Source: Arthrobacter sp. D5-1
GTDB taxonomy: Bacteria > Actinomycetota > Actinomycetes > Actinomycetales > Micrococcaceae
Assembly: GCF_017357425.1 (NCBI RefSeq)
Contig: NZ_CP014571.1
Coordinates: forward strand, 1,922,001 to 1,986,000
Direction of reading: 5' to 3'
Length of the DNA: 64,000 nt
Shown here one piece after another: positions 43,724-55,043 of the stretch (position 1 is its first letter; each line of letters starts with the position of its first letter). Below the pieces are notes generated by a model. It was not told the origin of the DNA, did not search any database, and saw only the letters and a list, made by a program, of their open reading frames with translations. The position numbers were made by a program, and so were the translations under genes.

Positions 43724-44155
43724 ATGTTTCTGGGTACTCACTCGCCGCGTCTCGATGAAAAGGGCAGGATCATCCTTCCCGCCAAGTTCCGTGAGGAGCT
43801 GGCGGAGGGGTTGGTCCTCACCAGGGGCCAGGAACGCTGCATCTACGTCTTCAGCCAGAAAGAATTCGAACGTATCCACGAATCGATGCGGGAAGCGCCA
43901 CTGTCTTCCAAGCAGGCCCGTGACTACATTCGCGTTTTCCTGTCCGGAGCCTCTGATGAAGTACCTGACAAGCAGGGGCGCGTGACGATTCCGCCGGCGC
44001 TCCGGGCGTATGCGGGCCTCGGTAGGGAACTGGCCGTGATCGGTGCCGGTACCCGGGCGGAGATCTGGGATGCCGAAGCTTGGAATGAGTACCTCAACGA
44101 GAAGGAAGCAGCCTTCTCGGAAACGGATGACGACAATCTGCCCGGGTTCATCTAA
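43724..44155 (+). CDS. mraZ: Transcriptional regulator MraZ
   Basis: A 143-residue AbrB-like regulator, first gene of the dcw cluster. Two copies of the MraZ fold are seen: [14 protein letters not shown] and [15 protein letters not shown], each with the DxxGRhxxP motif. It binds spaced GTGG/TGGG repeats ahead of its own gene. The start is the ATG at 43724. Confidence 0.95.
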   Translation: MFLGTHSPRLDEKGRIILPAKFREELAEGLVLTRGQERCIYVFSQKEFERIHESMREAPLSSKQARDYIRVFLSGASDEVPDKQGRVTIPPALRAYAGLGRELAVIGAGTRAEIWDAEAWNEYLNEKEAAFSETDDDNLPGFI

Positions 44156-44322
44156 CCGGTCGGAGGAAGCAGTATTACCGCTTCTTGAATGGGATCTCCA
44201 GCCGCCCATCGAACAGTCTTCCTGGCTCACCTTCCCCTGAGCCAGGCCGGCCGAACGATAGGCGCGGATGGGGATCCGATTCAAGAAACACCAGGCAAGC
44301 GATTGCGGAAAGAGGAGGCAGC

Positions 44323-45321
44323 GTGGAAGAGCAGGACGCGGCAAAGCCCACATCGGAGCGCCACGTACCCGTCCTCAAAGACCGCTGCATCAACTTGCTG
44401 GCCCCTGGTTTCGAGGCTGCCCGGAAGCGCGGCCAGACGCCTGTGGCCATCGATGCCACCCTGGGCATGGGTGGCCACTCCGAGGCGATGCTGCAACGCT
44501 TTCCGGACCTGCACCTGGTCGGCATTGATCGCGATGAGGAAGCGCTGGCTCTGGCGGGTGCACGGCTGGAGCCGTTTTCGAACAGGACTGACCTGGTTCA
44601 CGCCGTCTACGACGAAATCGAGGACGTCTTGGCGGACCTTGGCATCCCCGAGGTTCATGGCATCCTCATGGACCTGGGCGTGTCTTCCCTGCAGCTCGAT
44701 GAGCGGGAGCGCGGCTTCGCCTACTCCTACGACGCCCCCCTGGACATGCGGATGGACACCAGTCGCGGCCAGACAGCTGCAGATGTAGTCAACAACTACA
44801 GCGAAGACGAGCTGGTCCGCATCATCCGTAAATGGGGCGAAGAAAAGTTTGCCGGGCGCATCGCCAACAGGATCGTGAATGCCCGCGCCGGGAAGCCCTT
44901 CGCGACCACCGGTGAACTGGTGGAACAGATCCGGAGTGTAGTCCCCGCTGCAGCCGCGAAGAGCGGTGGACACCCCGCCAAGCGCACCTTCCAGGCGCTT
45001 CGGATTGAGGTCAACGAGGAATTGGATGTGCTGGAGCGGGCCGTTCCTGCAGCCGTGGCCGCTACGGCCATGGGCGGCCGGATTGTAGTGATGTCGTATC
45101 ACTCGCTGGAAGACAAGATCGTGAAGTCCGTATTCCAGGCCGGATCCAAATCCTCAGCCCCACTCGGTTTTCCCGTGGAACTTGAAGAACACAAACCCGA
45201 ACTAAAGACCATCACCAAGGGCACGGAAGTGCCCACGGCGGCAGAAATCGCTGAGAACCCCCGCGCGGCGTCCGCCCGGTTGAGGGCAGTGGAGCGCATC
45301 AAACCGAGGAGAGACGCATGA
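44323..45321 (+). CDS. rsmH: 16S rRNA m4C1402 methyltransferase
   Basis: A 332-residue SAM-dependent methyltransferase (MraW). The start is the GTG at 44323 with AGAGGAGG at 44311-44318; an upstream frame from 44185 lacks family similarity. HVPVLKDRC, the SAM loop [14 protein letters not shown] and [17 protein letters not shown] are family motifs. It methylates N4 of C1402 in the ribosomal P site. Its stop overlaps the ftsL-like ATG by 4 bp. Confidence 0.95.
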   Translation: MEEQDAAKPTSERHVPVLKDRCINLLAPGFEAARKRGQTPVAIDATLGMGGHSEAMLQRFPDLHLVGIDRDEEALALAGARLEPFSNRTDLVHAVYDEIEDVLADLGIPEVHGILMDLGVSSLQLDERERGFAYSYDAPLDMRMDTSRGQTAADVVNNYSEDELVRIIRKWGEEKFAGRIANRIVNARAGKPFATTGELVEQIRSVVPAAAAKSGGHPAKRTFQALRIEVNEELDVLERAVPAAVAATAMGGRIVVMSYHSLEDKIVKSVFQAGSKSSAPLGFPVELEEHKPELKTITKGTEVPTAAEIAENPRAASARLRAVERIKPRRDA

Positions 45322-45980
45322 GCAACGCCGCAGCGAAGACACTGCCCTCCGTGGTGGGCAATACGGCCCGTGCGCTGCCCGCTCCTGCCGGCAAGCCTGA
45401 CGCCGGACGCAAGGCCCGCACTCCGCTCTCCCTGGTGCGAAACGCTCCGGGCAAACGCCGGACACCTTTTGTTGTCCTCTGCTTCGTGGCCATGGCGGCT
45501 GCCCTCCTGACCGTACTTGTCTTGAACATTTCAGTGTCCACCGCCCAGTACCAGTTGGTGCAGCTCAAGGCGGAGGCAGCCACCCTGAATAAGGAAAACC
45601 AGGACCTGACACAGAAGAAGCAGAATTTCGAAGCTCCCCAGAATCTGGCAGCAAAGGCTGCAGAATTGGGAATGGTTCCTTCTACCGTCAAGGGACAGAT
45701 CGACCTGAATACGATGACCGTCACCGGAAAGGCAACGCCGGCAGTTAAGGGAGATGCTCCCTTGGCCCAGCTTGCTCCTCCGGCCGTGGCGGGGATGCTG
45801 GACGTGGTTCCCTCGGTGACAACCAAGGATCCGCTGGAGAACCTCAAACCGGTAACACCGGTGGCGCCGCCCACTCCGGCGGCTCCTGCCGAAAATCCGG
45901 CATCTCCGGCAGCCACACCTCCGGTTGAACTCCATGGGGGATCAGTCCCGGCCCCCCAGCAGAAGGCACCCGGGCAGTAA
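45318..45980 (+). CDS. ftsL: FtsL-like division protein
   Basis: A 220-residue bitopic membrane protein: about 50 cytoplasmic residues, one membrane helix ([19 protein letters not shown]), then a leucine-rich coiled coil ([18 protein letters not shown]). A Pro/Ala-rich tail follows. Sequence is poorly conserved in this family, so the call rests on topology and position between rsmH and ftsI. FtsL would bridge FtsQ and FtsW/FtsI at the septum. Confidence 0.85.
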   Translation: MSNAAAKTLPSVVGNTARALPAPAGKPDAGRKARTPLSLVRNAPGKRRTPFVVLCFVAMAAALLTVLVLNISVSTAQYQLVQLKAEAATLNKENQDLTQKKQNFEAPQNLAAKAAELGMVPSTVKGQIDLNTMTVTGKATPAVKGDAPLAQLAPPAVAGMLDVVPSVTTKDPLENLKPVTPVAPPTPAAPAENPASPAATPPVELHGGSVPAPQQKAPGQ

Positions 45981-46022
45981 CCCATCAGTCCACTGAAGCT
46001 AGGCCAGCAGCAAGGAATCAAC

Positions 46023-47819
46023 GTGGCTCAGAACCCCGGCACATCGAAAAAAACGAAGACGCCGGCGGCAAGAAAGCGGCTCCGCGTTGGTCTTGGCATC
46101 ATGCTGACCCTGCTGTTGGTTGTGGGTGGGAAGCTCTTCATGGTCCAGGGCCTGGACATGGGAGGAATGGCCGAGGCCGCGCTGGCAAAACGCCTCACAC
46201 CGCAGGTCCTGCCGGCAGAACGCGGACAGATTGTGGACGCGAACGGAACCGTGCTGGCCAGCAGCGTCATCCGCTACAACCTGGTGGTCGATCAGGTCTT
46301 GAACACGAACACAGCCTCTTTCAAGCGCTATAACGAGAAGACCGACGAGATCGAGACTGTTTCCAGGGACCAGGGCATCTCGGAGCTCGCTACGCTCCTG
46401 GGGTCCGACGTGGAGAAGATCCGTGAGGCGCTGACCGGGGACAAGAAGTACTTCGTGGTTGCCAAGGACATCAAGCCTGAACTTGAAGACCGCATCTCCA
46501 AACTGAACATCCCCGGAGTCGTCCCTGAAGGCGTCAGCAAGCGCGTCTACCCCAACGGCAGTGTTGCCGGTGGCGTGGTGGGCTTCCTCCAGGACGGGAC
46601 CACCGGACAAGCAGGCATCGAACAAACCCAGGACGAGATCCTTCGCGGTGTTGAAGGCAAGCGGGTCTTTGAGATCGGCGCTGACGGCCTGAGGATTCCG
46701 GTTGCCACCGATGAACTGACGCCGGCCGTGGATGGCAGCGACGTCAAGCTGACCATCAACACCGATATCCAGTACTTCGCGCAGCAGGCCATCCAAAGCC
46801 AGGTGGACAAGATGAACGCGGAGTGGGGGTCCATCATTGTGATGGACACCAAGACCGGCAACCTGGTGGCCCTGGCTGATACCAACGCTCCGGATCCCAA
46901 TGACCCGGGGAAAGTGGACGCCAAGGATCGGGGCGTACGCTCCGTGACGGCCGCCTATGAACCTGGGTCCGTGCAAAAGATGATCACCGCGGCGGCTGTC
47001 ATCGAGGAGGGCAAGTCCTTCCCCTTGGATCACTTCACAATTCCAACGGCATACACAATCGACGGACAGACGTTTACGGACGCCTTTGAGCACGGCACGG
47101 AGGAACGCACCCTGGCGGGCATCCTGGGGTGGTCCATGAACACCGGAACCGTCATGGCCGGCAGCAGGTTGACCAAGGAACAGCGCTACGACTGGCTGAA
47201 GAAATTCGGCATTGGGGAGCAAACGGACATCGGCTTGCCGGCTGAGGCCACCGGCATCCTGGCCAAGCCTGAGCAGTGGGACGAACGGCAGCAATACACG
47301 GTGCTGTTCGGCCAGGGCGTTTCCCAATCCACACTCCAGACAGTCCGGGCCTTCCAGAGCATCGCCAACGATGGTGTGATGCTGCAGCCCAGGCTCATAG
47401 ACAGCTACGTCACCCCCGAGGGGGAGGAACAGAAGGTTGCGGCCAAGGATTCGCGCCAGGTGGTGTCCAAGGAGACCGCGCAGCAGGTCCGGGACATTCT
47501 GGAGAGCGCCGTGACCGAGGGGCAGATCAAGGACGCGGCCATCGACGGCTACCGGGTTGGTGCTAAGACGGGAACGTCCCAGGCGCCCCGTGAAGACGGT
47601 CTGCCCGGCTTCGACGGTTACACCGCCTCGATGGTGGGCATGGCGCCGATGGATGACCCCCGTTTTATCGTCGAAGTGGTCCTGCAGCGTCCCAAGGGAA
47701 ACATCTACGGCGTCACCAACGGGCCGGTGTTTCGGTCGGTGATGGCGCAGGTCCTGCGGACCTACAACGTGGCGCCGTCCACAGGAACTCCCGCGCGCCT
47801 GCCCCAGTTCGTCAAGTAA
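46023..47819 (+). CDS. ftsI: Septal penicillin-binding protein FtsI (PBP3)
   Basis: A 598-residue class B transpeptidase that cross-links septal peptidoglycan. One N-terminal membrane anchor and the PBP dimerisation domain (AERGQIVDANGTVLA) precede the catalytic domain with SVQK (Ser about 316), SMN (about 371) and KTG (about 515). No PASTA repeats. GTG at 46023 follows AAGGA. Confidence 0.95.
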   Translation: MAQNPGTSKKTKTPAARKRLRVGLGIMLTLLLVVGGKLFMVQGLDMGGMAEAALAKRLTPQVLPAERGQIVDANGTVLASSVIRYNLVVDQVLNTNTASFKRYNEKTDEIETVSRDQGISELATLLGSDVEKIREALTGDKKYFVVAKDIKPELEDRISKLNIPGVVPEGVSKRVYPNGSVAGGVVGFLQDGTTGQAGIEQTQDEILRGVEGKRVFEIGADGLRIPVATDELTPAVDGSDVKLTINTDIQYFAQQAIQSQVDKMNAEWGSIIVMDTKTGNLVALADTNAPDPNDPGKVDAKDRGVRSVTAAYEPGSVQKMITAAAVIEEGKSFPLDHFTIPTAYTIDGQTFTDAFEHGTEERTLAGILGWSMNTGTVMAGSRLTKEQRYDWLKKFGIGEQTDIGLPAEATGILAKPEQWDERQQYTVLFGQGVSQSTLQTVRAFQSIANDGVMLQPRLIDSYVTPEGEEQKVAAKDSRQVVSKETAQQVRDILESAVTEGQIKDAAIDGYRVGAKTGTSQAPREDGLPGFDGYTASMVGMAPMDDPRFIVEVVLQRPKGNIYGVTNGPVFRSVMAQVLRTYNVAPSTGTPARLPQFVK

Positions 47820-47921
47820 GCTTCTTGGGCGTCTGTTTCGGCCAAAATTCGATCCACCACTAACGGCCCGGGCGCCGCTGGCCCCAAGCCGGTCGTTCCA
47901 CGAGCACCAACGGAGAACTAC

Positions 47922-49559
47922 GTGTCAGAGCACAATGAGGCAGCCATCAACGTCACGACGCCGGATGCAGGCCGGTCCGGCTTCCGCCCCGGGTCCGTGG
48001 CAGCGGTGCCTTTGGCCACCATCGCGGAGGTCCTTGGCGTTGCCGCCCCTGAGGGAATCCATGACGGAGGAGTAACGGGTATCACGCTCAACTCCAGGGC
48101 CGTGGAACCCGGCGATCTCTATATGGCTTTGCCGGGAGCCTCGCGCCACGGTGCCGACTTCGTTCCCCAGGCAGTCGAAGCCGGTGCAGTCGCGGTGGTG
48201 ACGGACGACGCCGGGGCACGCCAGCTTGCGCTGGCCGGCGAACAGCCCGTACCTGTCCTGATCATTGACGAGCCGCGTACGGCTGTGGGTCCTTTGGCCG
48301 CACTGATCTACCGAAGCCAGCCCTCCGAAGGTGGTTATCCAACGCTCTACGGTGTCACCGGCACCAACGGCAAGACGACCACCACCTACTTCATCAACTC
48401 GCTGCTGAGGGCCCTTGGCAAGAAGCCGGGGCTCATTGGCACCATCGAGATCGTGGCGGGCGGTGAACCCATCCCCAGCCTGCTGACCACACCTGAGTCC
48501 ACGGACGTCCATGCCCTCTTGGCGTTGATGCGGGAACGCGGCTTGGAGGCTGCGTCCATGGAAGTGTCATCCCATGCGATCTCCTTCCGGCGTGTGGATG
48601 GTGTGATGTTCGACGTCGCGGGCTTTACCAACCTCACACAGGACCACCTGGACCTGCACGGGAGCATGGAAGAGTATTTCCGCACCAAGGCAGACCTTTT
48701 CACTGCAGGCAGGGCCCGGAGCGCCGTTGTGACTGTGGACGACGAGTGGGGACGGAAGCTCGTGGAGCTGGCGGATATCCCTGTCACGACCCTCTCTACC
48801 AAGGACTCCACCTCCGATGCTGATTGGCAGGTAACAGCAGTCGCCGCCCGCGGGCTGGGCTCGGAATTCGAACTACGTCATGTCGATGGACGTGTCCTGC
48901 GCGTCCATACGGGGCTGCCCGGGGACTTCAACGTGGCCAATGCAGCCCTGGCCGCCATCATGGTCCTGGCGTCCGGTGTCGATGTACAGACCCTGCAGGC
49001 TGCGCTGGATGCCCATGACCCTTTTTCCGTTGGTGTTCCCGGACGAATGCAATTGGTGTCAACTGAACCGGCGGCCGTTGTTGATTTTGCCCACAATCCC
49101 GACGCCCTCGCGCGTGCCCTTGAGGCCGTGCGTTCCCCCCAGGAGGGTTCCCGCGTCATTGTGGTCTTCGGTGCCACCGGCCAGCGTGATCAAGGCAAGC
49201 GGCCCACCATGGGCGCCATTGCCGCGCGCCTGGCTGACGTGGTGATTGTCAGCGATGACGATCCCCATGACGAAGATGCCGCCTCAATCCGCGCCGAGGT
49301 CCTGCAAGGCGCCCACGCGGCACGCGATACAGAGGGACTGTCCAGCGAGATCATCGAGTCCTTCCCCAGGGACGCGGCGATCCGGCTGGCCGTGGAGATG
49401 GCCACTGTCAACGACACCATCCTGATCGCCGGACGTGGCCACGAAGTGTGGCAAGAGGTCAAAGGCGTCAACCTGGCTCTGGACGACAGGGTGGAATTGC
49501 GTGCCGCCTTGACATCCAAGGGATTCAGCGTTTCAACGGACCAGCGGATAGAGTCCTAA
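47922..49559 (+). CDS. murE: UDP-MurNAc-tripeptide synthetase MurE
   Basis: A 545-residue Mur ligase adding the third amino acid of the stem peptide. The ATP loop is [24 protein letters not shown] and FAHNPDALARAL follow. The residue-selecting loop reads DDPHDED (about 446-452) in place of the DNPR of diaminopimelate-adding enzymes. Arthrobacter-type walls have L-lysine, so lysine is the likely substrate. GTG at 47922 is preceded by GGAGAA. Confidence 0.94.
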   Translation: MSEHNEAAINVTTPDAGRSGFRPGSVAAVPLATIAEVLGVAAPEGIHDGGVTGITLNSRAVEPGDLYMALPGASRHGADFVPQAVEAGAVAVVTDDAGARQLALAGEQPVPVLIIDEPRTAVGPLAALIYRSQPSEGGYPTLYGVTGTNGKTTTTYFINSLLRALGKKPGLIGTIEIVAGGEPIPSLLTTPESTDVHALLALMRERGLEAASMEVSSHAISFRRVDGVMFDVAGFTNLTQDHLDLHGSMEEYFRTKADLFTAGRARSAVVTVDDEWGRKLVELADIPVTTLSTKDSTSDADWQVTAVAARGLGSEFELRHVDGRVLRVHTGLPGDFNVANAALAAIMVLASGVDVQTLQAALDAHDPFSVGVPGRMQLVSTEPAAVVDFAHNPDALARALEAVRSPQEGSRVIVVFGATGQRDQGKRPTMGAIAARLADVVIVSDDDPHDEDAASIRAEVLQGAHAARDTEGLSSEIIESFPRDAAIRLAVEMATVNDTILIAGRGHEVWQEVKGVNLALDDRVELRAALTSKGFSVSTDQRIES

Positions 49560-49565
49560 ACCGAG

Positions 49566-51056
49566 ATGATTGCACTTACTGCGGCGGAGATCGCCGACAT
49601 CACCCATGGCCGATTGACCGGAGCTACGGACGTCGTGCCCACCTCCGTCGTCACTGATTCACGGGAGGCGGTTCCCGGTTCCCTGTATGTGGCCAAACCG
49701 GGCGAGCACGCCGACGGACACGACTACGTTGATGCTGCGTTCGAGCGCGGCGCCGTCCTGGTCCTGGCGGAACGTGAAGTGACCGATGCCGCTGGAAGCC
49801 CTTTCCCCGCCGTCGTGGTTGATGACGCGGTCCTGGCCATGGGCGCGTTGGCAGCGGAATGCGTCCGACGCATCCGGGCTGAACGTGCGCAGCGCGGCGA
49901 AGACTTCACTGTCATCGGAATCACGGGCTCGGCAGGCAAAACCACCACCAAGGACCTCCTCGCCGGAGTGCTTTCGGGGGCCGGCAGGACGGTGGCCCCG
50001 CAGGGTTCATACAACGGTGAGGTGGGCGTGCCGCTGACGGTCTTCGCCGCAGACGCCGATACCCGTTACTTGGTCATCGAAATGGGCGCCACAGGCCTGG
50101 GCCACATCAAGTACCTTGCCGACATGGTCAAACCGGACATCGGTGTTGTGTTGGTGGTTGGCACGGCCCACGCCGGTGAATTTGGCGGCGTCGAGAATAT
50201 CGCAAAAACCAAGGGTGAGCTCGTCGAAGCCCTCGGGGAGCACGGCACAGCGGTGATCAACCTCGACGATGGCCGTGTTGCCGCCATGCGCAGCCGGACG
50301 AAGGCCAAGGTCCTGGGCTTCACGTCGTCACCGGCTACCACCGAGGAAGTCGAAGCCCGCAACGTGGTGGTCAACGGACACGGTTTCCCCGAGTTTGATC
50401 TTGTACTGCCCGACGGCGGGCCTGCCGTCGAGGTGCGAAGCCGCCTGATCGGCGGTCACCACGTGACCAATCTTTTGGCCGCTGCGGCAGCCGCCTTTGC
50501 CGCAGGCATCCCGGCAGCCGCTATTGCTGCCTCCCTGAGCTCACAGTCTGCGGCCAGCCGCTGGCGTATGGAGCGGACGGAACGCGCGGACGGCGTGACC
50601 ATCATCAATGATGCCTACAACGCCAATCCCGAATCGATGCGGGCAGCGCTGCGGACCCTGGCAGACCTTGGGCAAGGCAGGAGGACCTGGGCGGTCCTTG
50701 GGGCCATGCTCGAGCTGGGGGAGGACTCCATCCGCGAGCACACCGCCGTCGGCACGCAGGTAGTGCGCTTGAACATTTCACGGCTGGTGGTGGTGGGACG
50801 CGAAGCACGTGCCCTCTACGTCTCAGCCATCCAGGAAGGATCCTGGGGTGACGAATGTTCGTTCACCGAGACAGTGGAAGAAGCCTACGAGCTCCTTCAG
50901 AATGAGCTCGAACCCGGTGACCTGGTGCTGTTCAAATCCTCCAACGGCGTGGGGCTGCGGCATTTGGGTGATCGGATAGCATTACCTCCACGGGCCGAGC
51001 CCACCGGAGACAACGCGGCTGAAGCGGCCGCAAGCGAAGGGAACGAGCTGCTGTGA
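49566..51056 (+). CDS. murF: UDP-MurNAc-tripeptide-D-Ala-D-Ala ligase MurF
   Basis: A 496-residue Mur ligase that adds D-Ala-D-Ala to the UDP-MurNAc-tripeptide. The P-loop is [15 protein letters not shown], followed by [13 protein letters not shown] and [11 protein letters not shown], all MurF signatures. It begins 6 bp after murE and its TGA overlaps the mraY GTG by three bases. Confidence 0.95.
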   Translation: MIALTAAEIADITHGRLTGATDVVPTSVVTDSREAVPGSLYVAKPGEHADGHDYVDAAFERGAVLVLAEREVTDAAGSPFPAVVVDDAVLAMGALAAECVRRIRAERAQRGEDFTVIGITGSAGKTTTKDLLAGVLSGAGRTVAPQGSYNGEVGVPLTVFAADADTRYLVIEMGATGLGHIKYLADMVKPDIGVVLVVGTAHAGEFGGVENIAKTKGELVEALGEHGTAVINLDDGRVAAMRSRTKAKVLGFTSSPATTEEVEARNVVVNGHGFPEFDLVLPDGGPAVEVRSRLIGGHHVTNLLAAAAAAFAAGIPAAAIAASLSSQSAASRWRMERTERADGVTIINDAYNANPESMRAALRTLADLGQGRRTWAVLGAMLELGEDSIREHTAVGTQVVRLNISRLVVVGREARALYVSAIQEGSWGDECSFTETVEEAYELLQNELEPGDLVLFKSSNGVGLRHLGDRIALPPRAEPTGDNAAEAAASEGNELL

Positions 51057-52162
51057 TTGCACTTTTGATCGGCGCCGGCGTCGCCCTTCTGGTGGCCCTT
51101 ATTGGGACACCCCTGTTCATCAAGTTCCTGGTGGCCAAGAGCTACGGGCAATTCATCCGGGACGACGGTCCGACGTCGCACCACACCAAGCGCGGAACGC
51201 CCACCATGGGTGGAACCGTGGTGGTGGCGGCCGTCCTCATCAGCTACTTCGTGACCCACCTGATCATGTGGATGATGAACCCGCGCTCCCCGGGACCATC
51301 CGCGTCCGGGCTCCTGCTGCTGTTCCTCATGGTGGGCATGGGCTTTGTAGGGTTCCTGGATGACTACATCAAGATTTCCAACAAGCGGAGCCTGGGCCTT
51401 AACGCCCGCGCCAAGCTGATCCTCCAGGCTGCGGTGGGAATCATCTTCGCCGTCCTGGTCCTGCAGTTCCCCAATGAGGACGGATTGCGCCCGGCATCGA
51501 CCCAGATCTCTCTGGTGCGGGACATCCCTTGGCTGGACCTCGCTTTTGGAGGAACCGTGCTCGGTGCGATCCTCTTCATCGTGTGGTCCAACCTGATCAT
51601 TACCGCGGCCACGAACGGCGTGAACCTGACCGACGGGCTGGACGGTCTGGCGGCGGGGGCGTCCATCATGGTCTTCGGGGCGTACACCATCATGGGAATC
51701 TGGCAGAACAACCAAGCCTGTGGATCGCCGCGTGAAGCAGGCAGTGGCTGCTACCAGGTCCGGGACCCCATGGACCTCGCCCTGCTGGCAGCCATCCTCA
51801 GCGCAGCCCTGGTGGGATTCCTGTGGTGGAATACGTCGCCGGCCAAGATCTTCATGGGTGACACTGGGTCCCTGGCGATCGGCGGCGCCGTTGCAGCCTT
51901 CGCCATCCTGTCCCGCACTGAACTGCTGCTGGCCTTCATCGGTGGGCTCTTTGTCCTGATCACCCTCTCGGTGATCATCCAGGTGGGCTTCTTCAAGCTC
52001 AGCGGCGGCAAACGTGTCTTCAAGATGGCACCGCTCCAGCACCATTTTGAACTCAAGGGCTGGGCGGAAGTTACCGTAGTGGTCCGTTTCTGGATCCTCG
52101 CCGGTCTCTTCGTGGCCGCCGGCCTCGGAATTTTCTACGCTGAATGGGTGGTACTGCTGTGA
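51053..52162 (+). CDS. mraY: Phospho-MurNAc-pentapeptide transferase MraY
   Basis: A 369-residue integral membrane enzyme making lipid I from UDP-MurNAc-pentapeptide and undecaprenyl phosphate. About ten membrane helices are predicted; the catalytic motifs are [18 protein letters not shown] and [12 protein letters not shown], with the HHHFEL-like QHHFEL near the end. A 20-residue loop with two Cys ([15 protein letters not shown]) is an actinobacterial insertion. Confidence 0.95.
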   Translation: MIALLIGAGVALLVALIGTPLFIKFLVAKSYGQFIRDDGPTSHHTKRGTPTMGGTVVVAAVLISYFVTHLIMWMMNPRSPGPSASGLLLLFLMVGMGFVGFLDDYIKISNKRSLGLNARAKLILQAAVGIIFAVLVLQFPNEDGLRPASTQISLVRDIPWLDLAFGGTVLGAILFIVWSNLIITAATNGVNLTDGLDGLAAGASIMVFGAYTIMGIWQNNQACGSPREAGSGCYQVRDPMDLALLAAILSAALVGFLWWNTSPAKIFMGDTGSLAIGGAVAAFAILSRTELLLAFIGGLFVLITLSVIIQVGFFKLSGGKRVFKMAPLQHHFELKGWAEVTVVVRFWILAGLFVAAGLGIFYAEWVVLL

Positions 52163-53733
52163 ATGGAAGCCCGGAGACAACTCCGTCCGCCACGGACAGG
52201 CTCAACGGACTGACCAGCTGGGACGCTGACTGGAGCGGCCTGCGGGTGGTGGTTACGGGAATCGGCGTGTCCGGCTTCTCGGCAGCTGACACCCTCATTG
52301 AGCTCGGAGCAAAAGTAGTGGTGGTTGACGCTGCCACCACCCCCAAAGCCAAAGCCCAGGCAGACACCCTGAAAATTGTCGGCGCGGTCGACGTTCTCCT
52401 GGGGGAAGACGCCGTCAGCGCCCTGCCGTTGATCGATGGCTCTTTACCTGAACTGGTTGTTACCTCGCCGGGATGGCGGCCTGACCAAGCGCTGTTGGCT
52501 GCCGCCAAGCGCAAGCACATCCCCGTCTGGGGAGATGTTGAACTTGCATGGCGCCTCCGCGTCCGCGAGGGACGCAAGACGGCGGATTGGCTCACCATTA
52601 CCGGCACCAACGGCAAGACCACCACCGTGGGCATGACCGAGTCCATGCTCCAGGCGGCGGGTCTCAAGGCCATCGCCGTAGGCAACGTGGGAACGCCCAT
52701 CCTCGATGCGCTCCGGGATCCGGTGGACTACGACGCCTTTGCTGTTGAGCTTTCCAGCTTCCAACTCCATTGGAGCCACTCCCTGTCACCGGTAGCCAGC
52801 GTGTGCCTCAATGTTGCTGAAGACCACGTGGACTGGCACGGATCGTATGCCTCCTACCTTGCGGACAAGGCCAAGGTGTATGAAAACACCCAGAAGGCTG
52901 CCGTCTACAACGCCGAGCAAATCGAAACCGAGCGCATGGTGGAAAACGCCGATGTGGTGGAGGGGTGCCGCGCCATTGGCTTCACCACCAACACGCCTGC
53001 CATCAGCATGCTGGGTGTAGTGGACGGACTGCTGGTTGACCGCGCCTTCATTGCCGAACGCAAGGACTCGGCAGCGGAGTTGGCCGCGATGTCTGACCTC
53101 GGACCCGTGGCGCCGCGGCACATGGTAGCCAATGCCCTGGCTGCTGCAGCGTTGGTGCGTGCCTACGGGATTGAGCCGGCAGCGGTAAAGCAGGGCTTGG
53201 TCAACTACCTGCCCGGCGCCCACCGAATCCAGGTGGTGGCCAAGCTGAACGAGGTTCTATGGATCAACGACTCCAAAGCCACCAACCCCCATGCAGCGTC
53301 CGCCGCGTTGTCTTCCTTCCAGCAGGTTGTGTGGATCGCGGGAGGACTGTCCAAGGGCGTCAACTATGACGACCTTGTCAAAGAACATGCGTCCCGGCTG
53401 AAAGCTGTTGTGCTGATCGGTACCGATACGGAGGCGCTGGAAGGCTCCCTCCAACGACACGCACCGGATGTCCCCGTGATAGCGCAGGCGAAGGGCGACA
53501 CTGAAAAGGTGCAGACCGTAGCCGGCAACGGCGCTTCGCCCATCTACGGCGAGGCCATCATGGCCCAGGCCGTGGCGTCGGCGGCCCAACTGGCCATGCC
53601 TGGGGACACCGTCCTGATGGCACCCGCGGCTGCATCCATGGATCAGTTCTCTTCCTACGCTCACCGCGGCGATGCATTCGTCCAGGCAGTTCGCGAGCTT
53701 GTGGAAGGGCAGGCACCGACCACCGAGGAGTAA
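52159..53733 (+). CDS. murD: UDP-MurNAc-L-Ala:D-Glu ligase MurD
   Basis: A protein of about 524 residues adding D-glutamate to UDP-MurNAc-L-Ala. The GTG at 52159 overlaps the mraY TGA in the usual GTGA junction; an ATG at 52144 is an alternative. A Rossmann-like start ([17 protein letters not shown]), the ATP loop [14 protein letters not shown] and [11 protein letters not shown] are visible. It is somewhat longer than the 440-500 residues typical of other phyla. Confidence 0.94.
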   Translation: MNGSPETTPSATDRLNGLTSWDADWSGLRVVVTGIGVSGFSAADTLIELGAKVVVVDAATTPKAKAQADTLKIVGAVDVLLGEDAVSALPLIDGSLPELVVTSPGWRPDQALLAAAKRKHIPVWGDVELAWRLRVREGRKTADWLTITGTNGKTTTVGMTESMLQAAGLKAIAVGNVGTPILDALRDPVDYDAFAVELSSFQLHWSHSLSPVASVCLNVAEDHVDWHGSYASYLADKAKVYENTQKAAVYNAEQIETERMVENADVVEGCRAIGFTTNTPAISMLGVVDGLLVDRAFIAERKDSAAELAAMSDLGPVAPRHMVANALAAAALVRAYGIEPAAVKQGLVNYLPGAHRIQVVAKLNEVLWINDSKATNPHAASAALSSFQQVVWIAGGLSKGVNYDDLVKEHASRLKAVVLIGTDTEALEGSLQRHAPDVPVIAQAKGDTEKVQTVAGNGASPIYGEAIMAQAVASAAQLAMPGDTVLMAPAAASMDQFSSYAHRGDAFVQAVRELVEGQAPTTEE

Positions 53734-53735
53734 CA

Positions 53736-55037
53736 ATGGTCAGCACGCCCACCCGCACCCGCGGCAAGGACCCACGGGACGGGAAACCCAAGGCTCCGGC
53801 CACGCCGGGAAAGAAGCCTTCCGGGCTCCGCGGACACCTGCGCAACTTTTGGGAAAGCCTTGAAGGCAAGGACAGGACGCCCAACAGTTCCACGTACTAC
53901 CTCATCCTGGGCTGTGCCCTGGCGCTCACCGCCATCGGAATCATGATGGTGTTGTCCGCTTCAAGTGTCGAGGCGATCTCCGAGGGCAAATCGCCCTATG
54001 CGGATGCCCTGAAGCAGGCAATGTTCGGGGTCCTCGGTGCGGCCGCCATGTACGTCATCTCGCGCACGAACGTGAACTGGATGAAGAGGTTGTCCTGGTG
54101 GGCCCTCGGCGGCGTTTTGGCGCTCCTCGTCCTGGTCCAGGTCATGGGCAACACAGTCAACGGCAACAAGAACTGGATCGACCTTGGCGGAGTGACCCTC
54201 CAGCCTTCGGAGATGGCCAAACTGGTCCTGTGCGTCTGGATTGCAGCTGTGCTGGCCCGCAAGCAAAAGCTCCTCCATCGCTGGTGGCACGTGATCATCC
54301 CGGTTGTTCCCGGAGCAGGCCTGGTGATTGCCTTGGTGATGGTCGGTAACGACCTCGGTACCGTGATTGTCATCGCGGCCATCACAGCCGCAGGACTCTA
54401 CTTCGCTGGAGTGCCGGGGAAGATGCTGGCCATCGCTGGAGCCGTAGGTGCAGTCGGCGCCGTCCTGGGAACCATCAGCAGTGCGAACCGCATCTGCCGC
54501 ATCACCTCATGGCTGGGCACGGCGTCAGCCTCCTGTACGGAAAACTTCGACTTCGACTTCCAGTCCACCAACGGAATGTACGGCCTGGCGCAGGGTAGCT
54601 GGACCGGGCTGGGTCTCGGCCAAAGCCGGCAGAAGTACAACTGGCTTCCCGAAGCCCACAATGACTTCATCTTCGCCATCATTGGTGAAGAGCTTGGACT
54701 TGTGGGAACTCTGGTGGTGTTGGTGCTGTTCGCGATCCTCGGCATCGCCATTTTCCGGGTGGTGGTCAGGCAAACAGATCCCTTCCAGCGAACGCTGGCA
54801 GGTGGGATCATGGTTTGGCTCCTTGGCCAGGCCAGCATGAACATGGCAGTCGTGACGCAGCTCCTCCCGGTGGTCGGCGTGCCGCTCCCATTCATCTCCT
54901 ACGGCGGCTCGGCCCTGGTGATGTCCCTCTGTGGCGTGGGCGTAGTGTTGTCCTTGGCCCGAGGCCAATTGCCGCCGCAGCAGCGCCCCCGGTTCCTGCC
55001 GCGCCGTTCTCCGAAATCCGCACGAAAGCGTACATAG
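53736..55037 (+). CDS. ftsW: Peptidoglycan glycosyltransferase FtsW
   Basis: A 433-residue SEDS-family polymerase acting with FtsI at the septum. A basic cytoplasmic N-terminus of about 55 residues is followed by ten membrane helices. NKNWIDLGGVTLQPSEMAK and the loop ending EAHNDFIFAIIGEELG contain SEDS signature residues, and GVPLPFISYGGSALV is near the end. It starts 2 bp after murD. Confidence 0.95.
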   Translation: MVSTPTRTRGKDPRDGKPKAPATPGKKPSGLRGHLRNFWESLEGKDRTPNSSTYYLILGCALALTAIGIMMVLSASSVEAISEGKSPYADALKQAMFGVLGAAAMYVISRTNVNWMKRLSWWALGGVLALLVLVQVMGNTVNGNKNWIDLGGVTLQPSEMAKLVLCVWIAAVLARKQKLLHRWWHVIIPVVPGAGLVIALVMVGNDLGTVIVIAAITAAGLYFAGVPGKMLAIAGAVGAVGAVLGTISSANRICRITSWLGTASASCTENFDFDFQSTNGMYGLAQGSWTGLGLGQSRQKYNWLPEAHNDFIFAIIGEELGLVGTLVVLVLFAILGIAIFRVVVRQTDPFQRTLAGGIMVWLLGQASMNMAVVTQLLPVVGVPLPFISYGGSALVMSLCGVGVVLSLARGQLPPQQRPRFLPRRSPKSARKRT

Positions 55038-55043
55038 CCCTTC

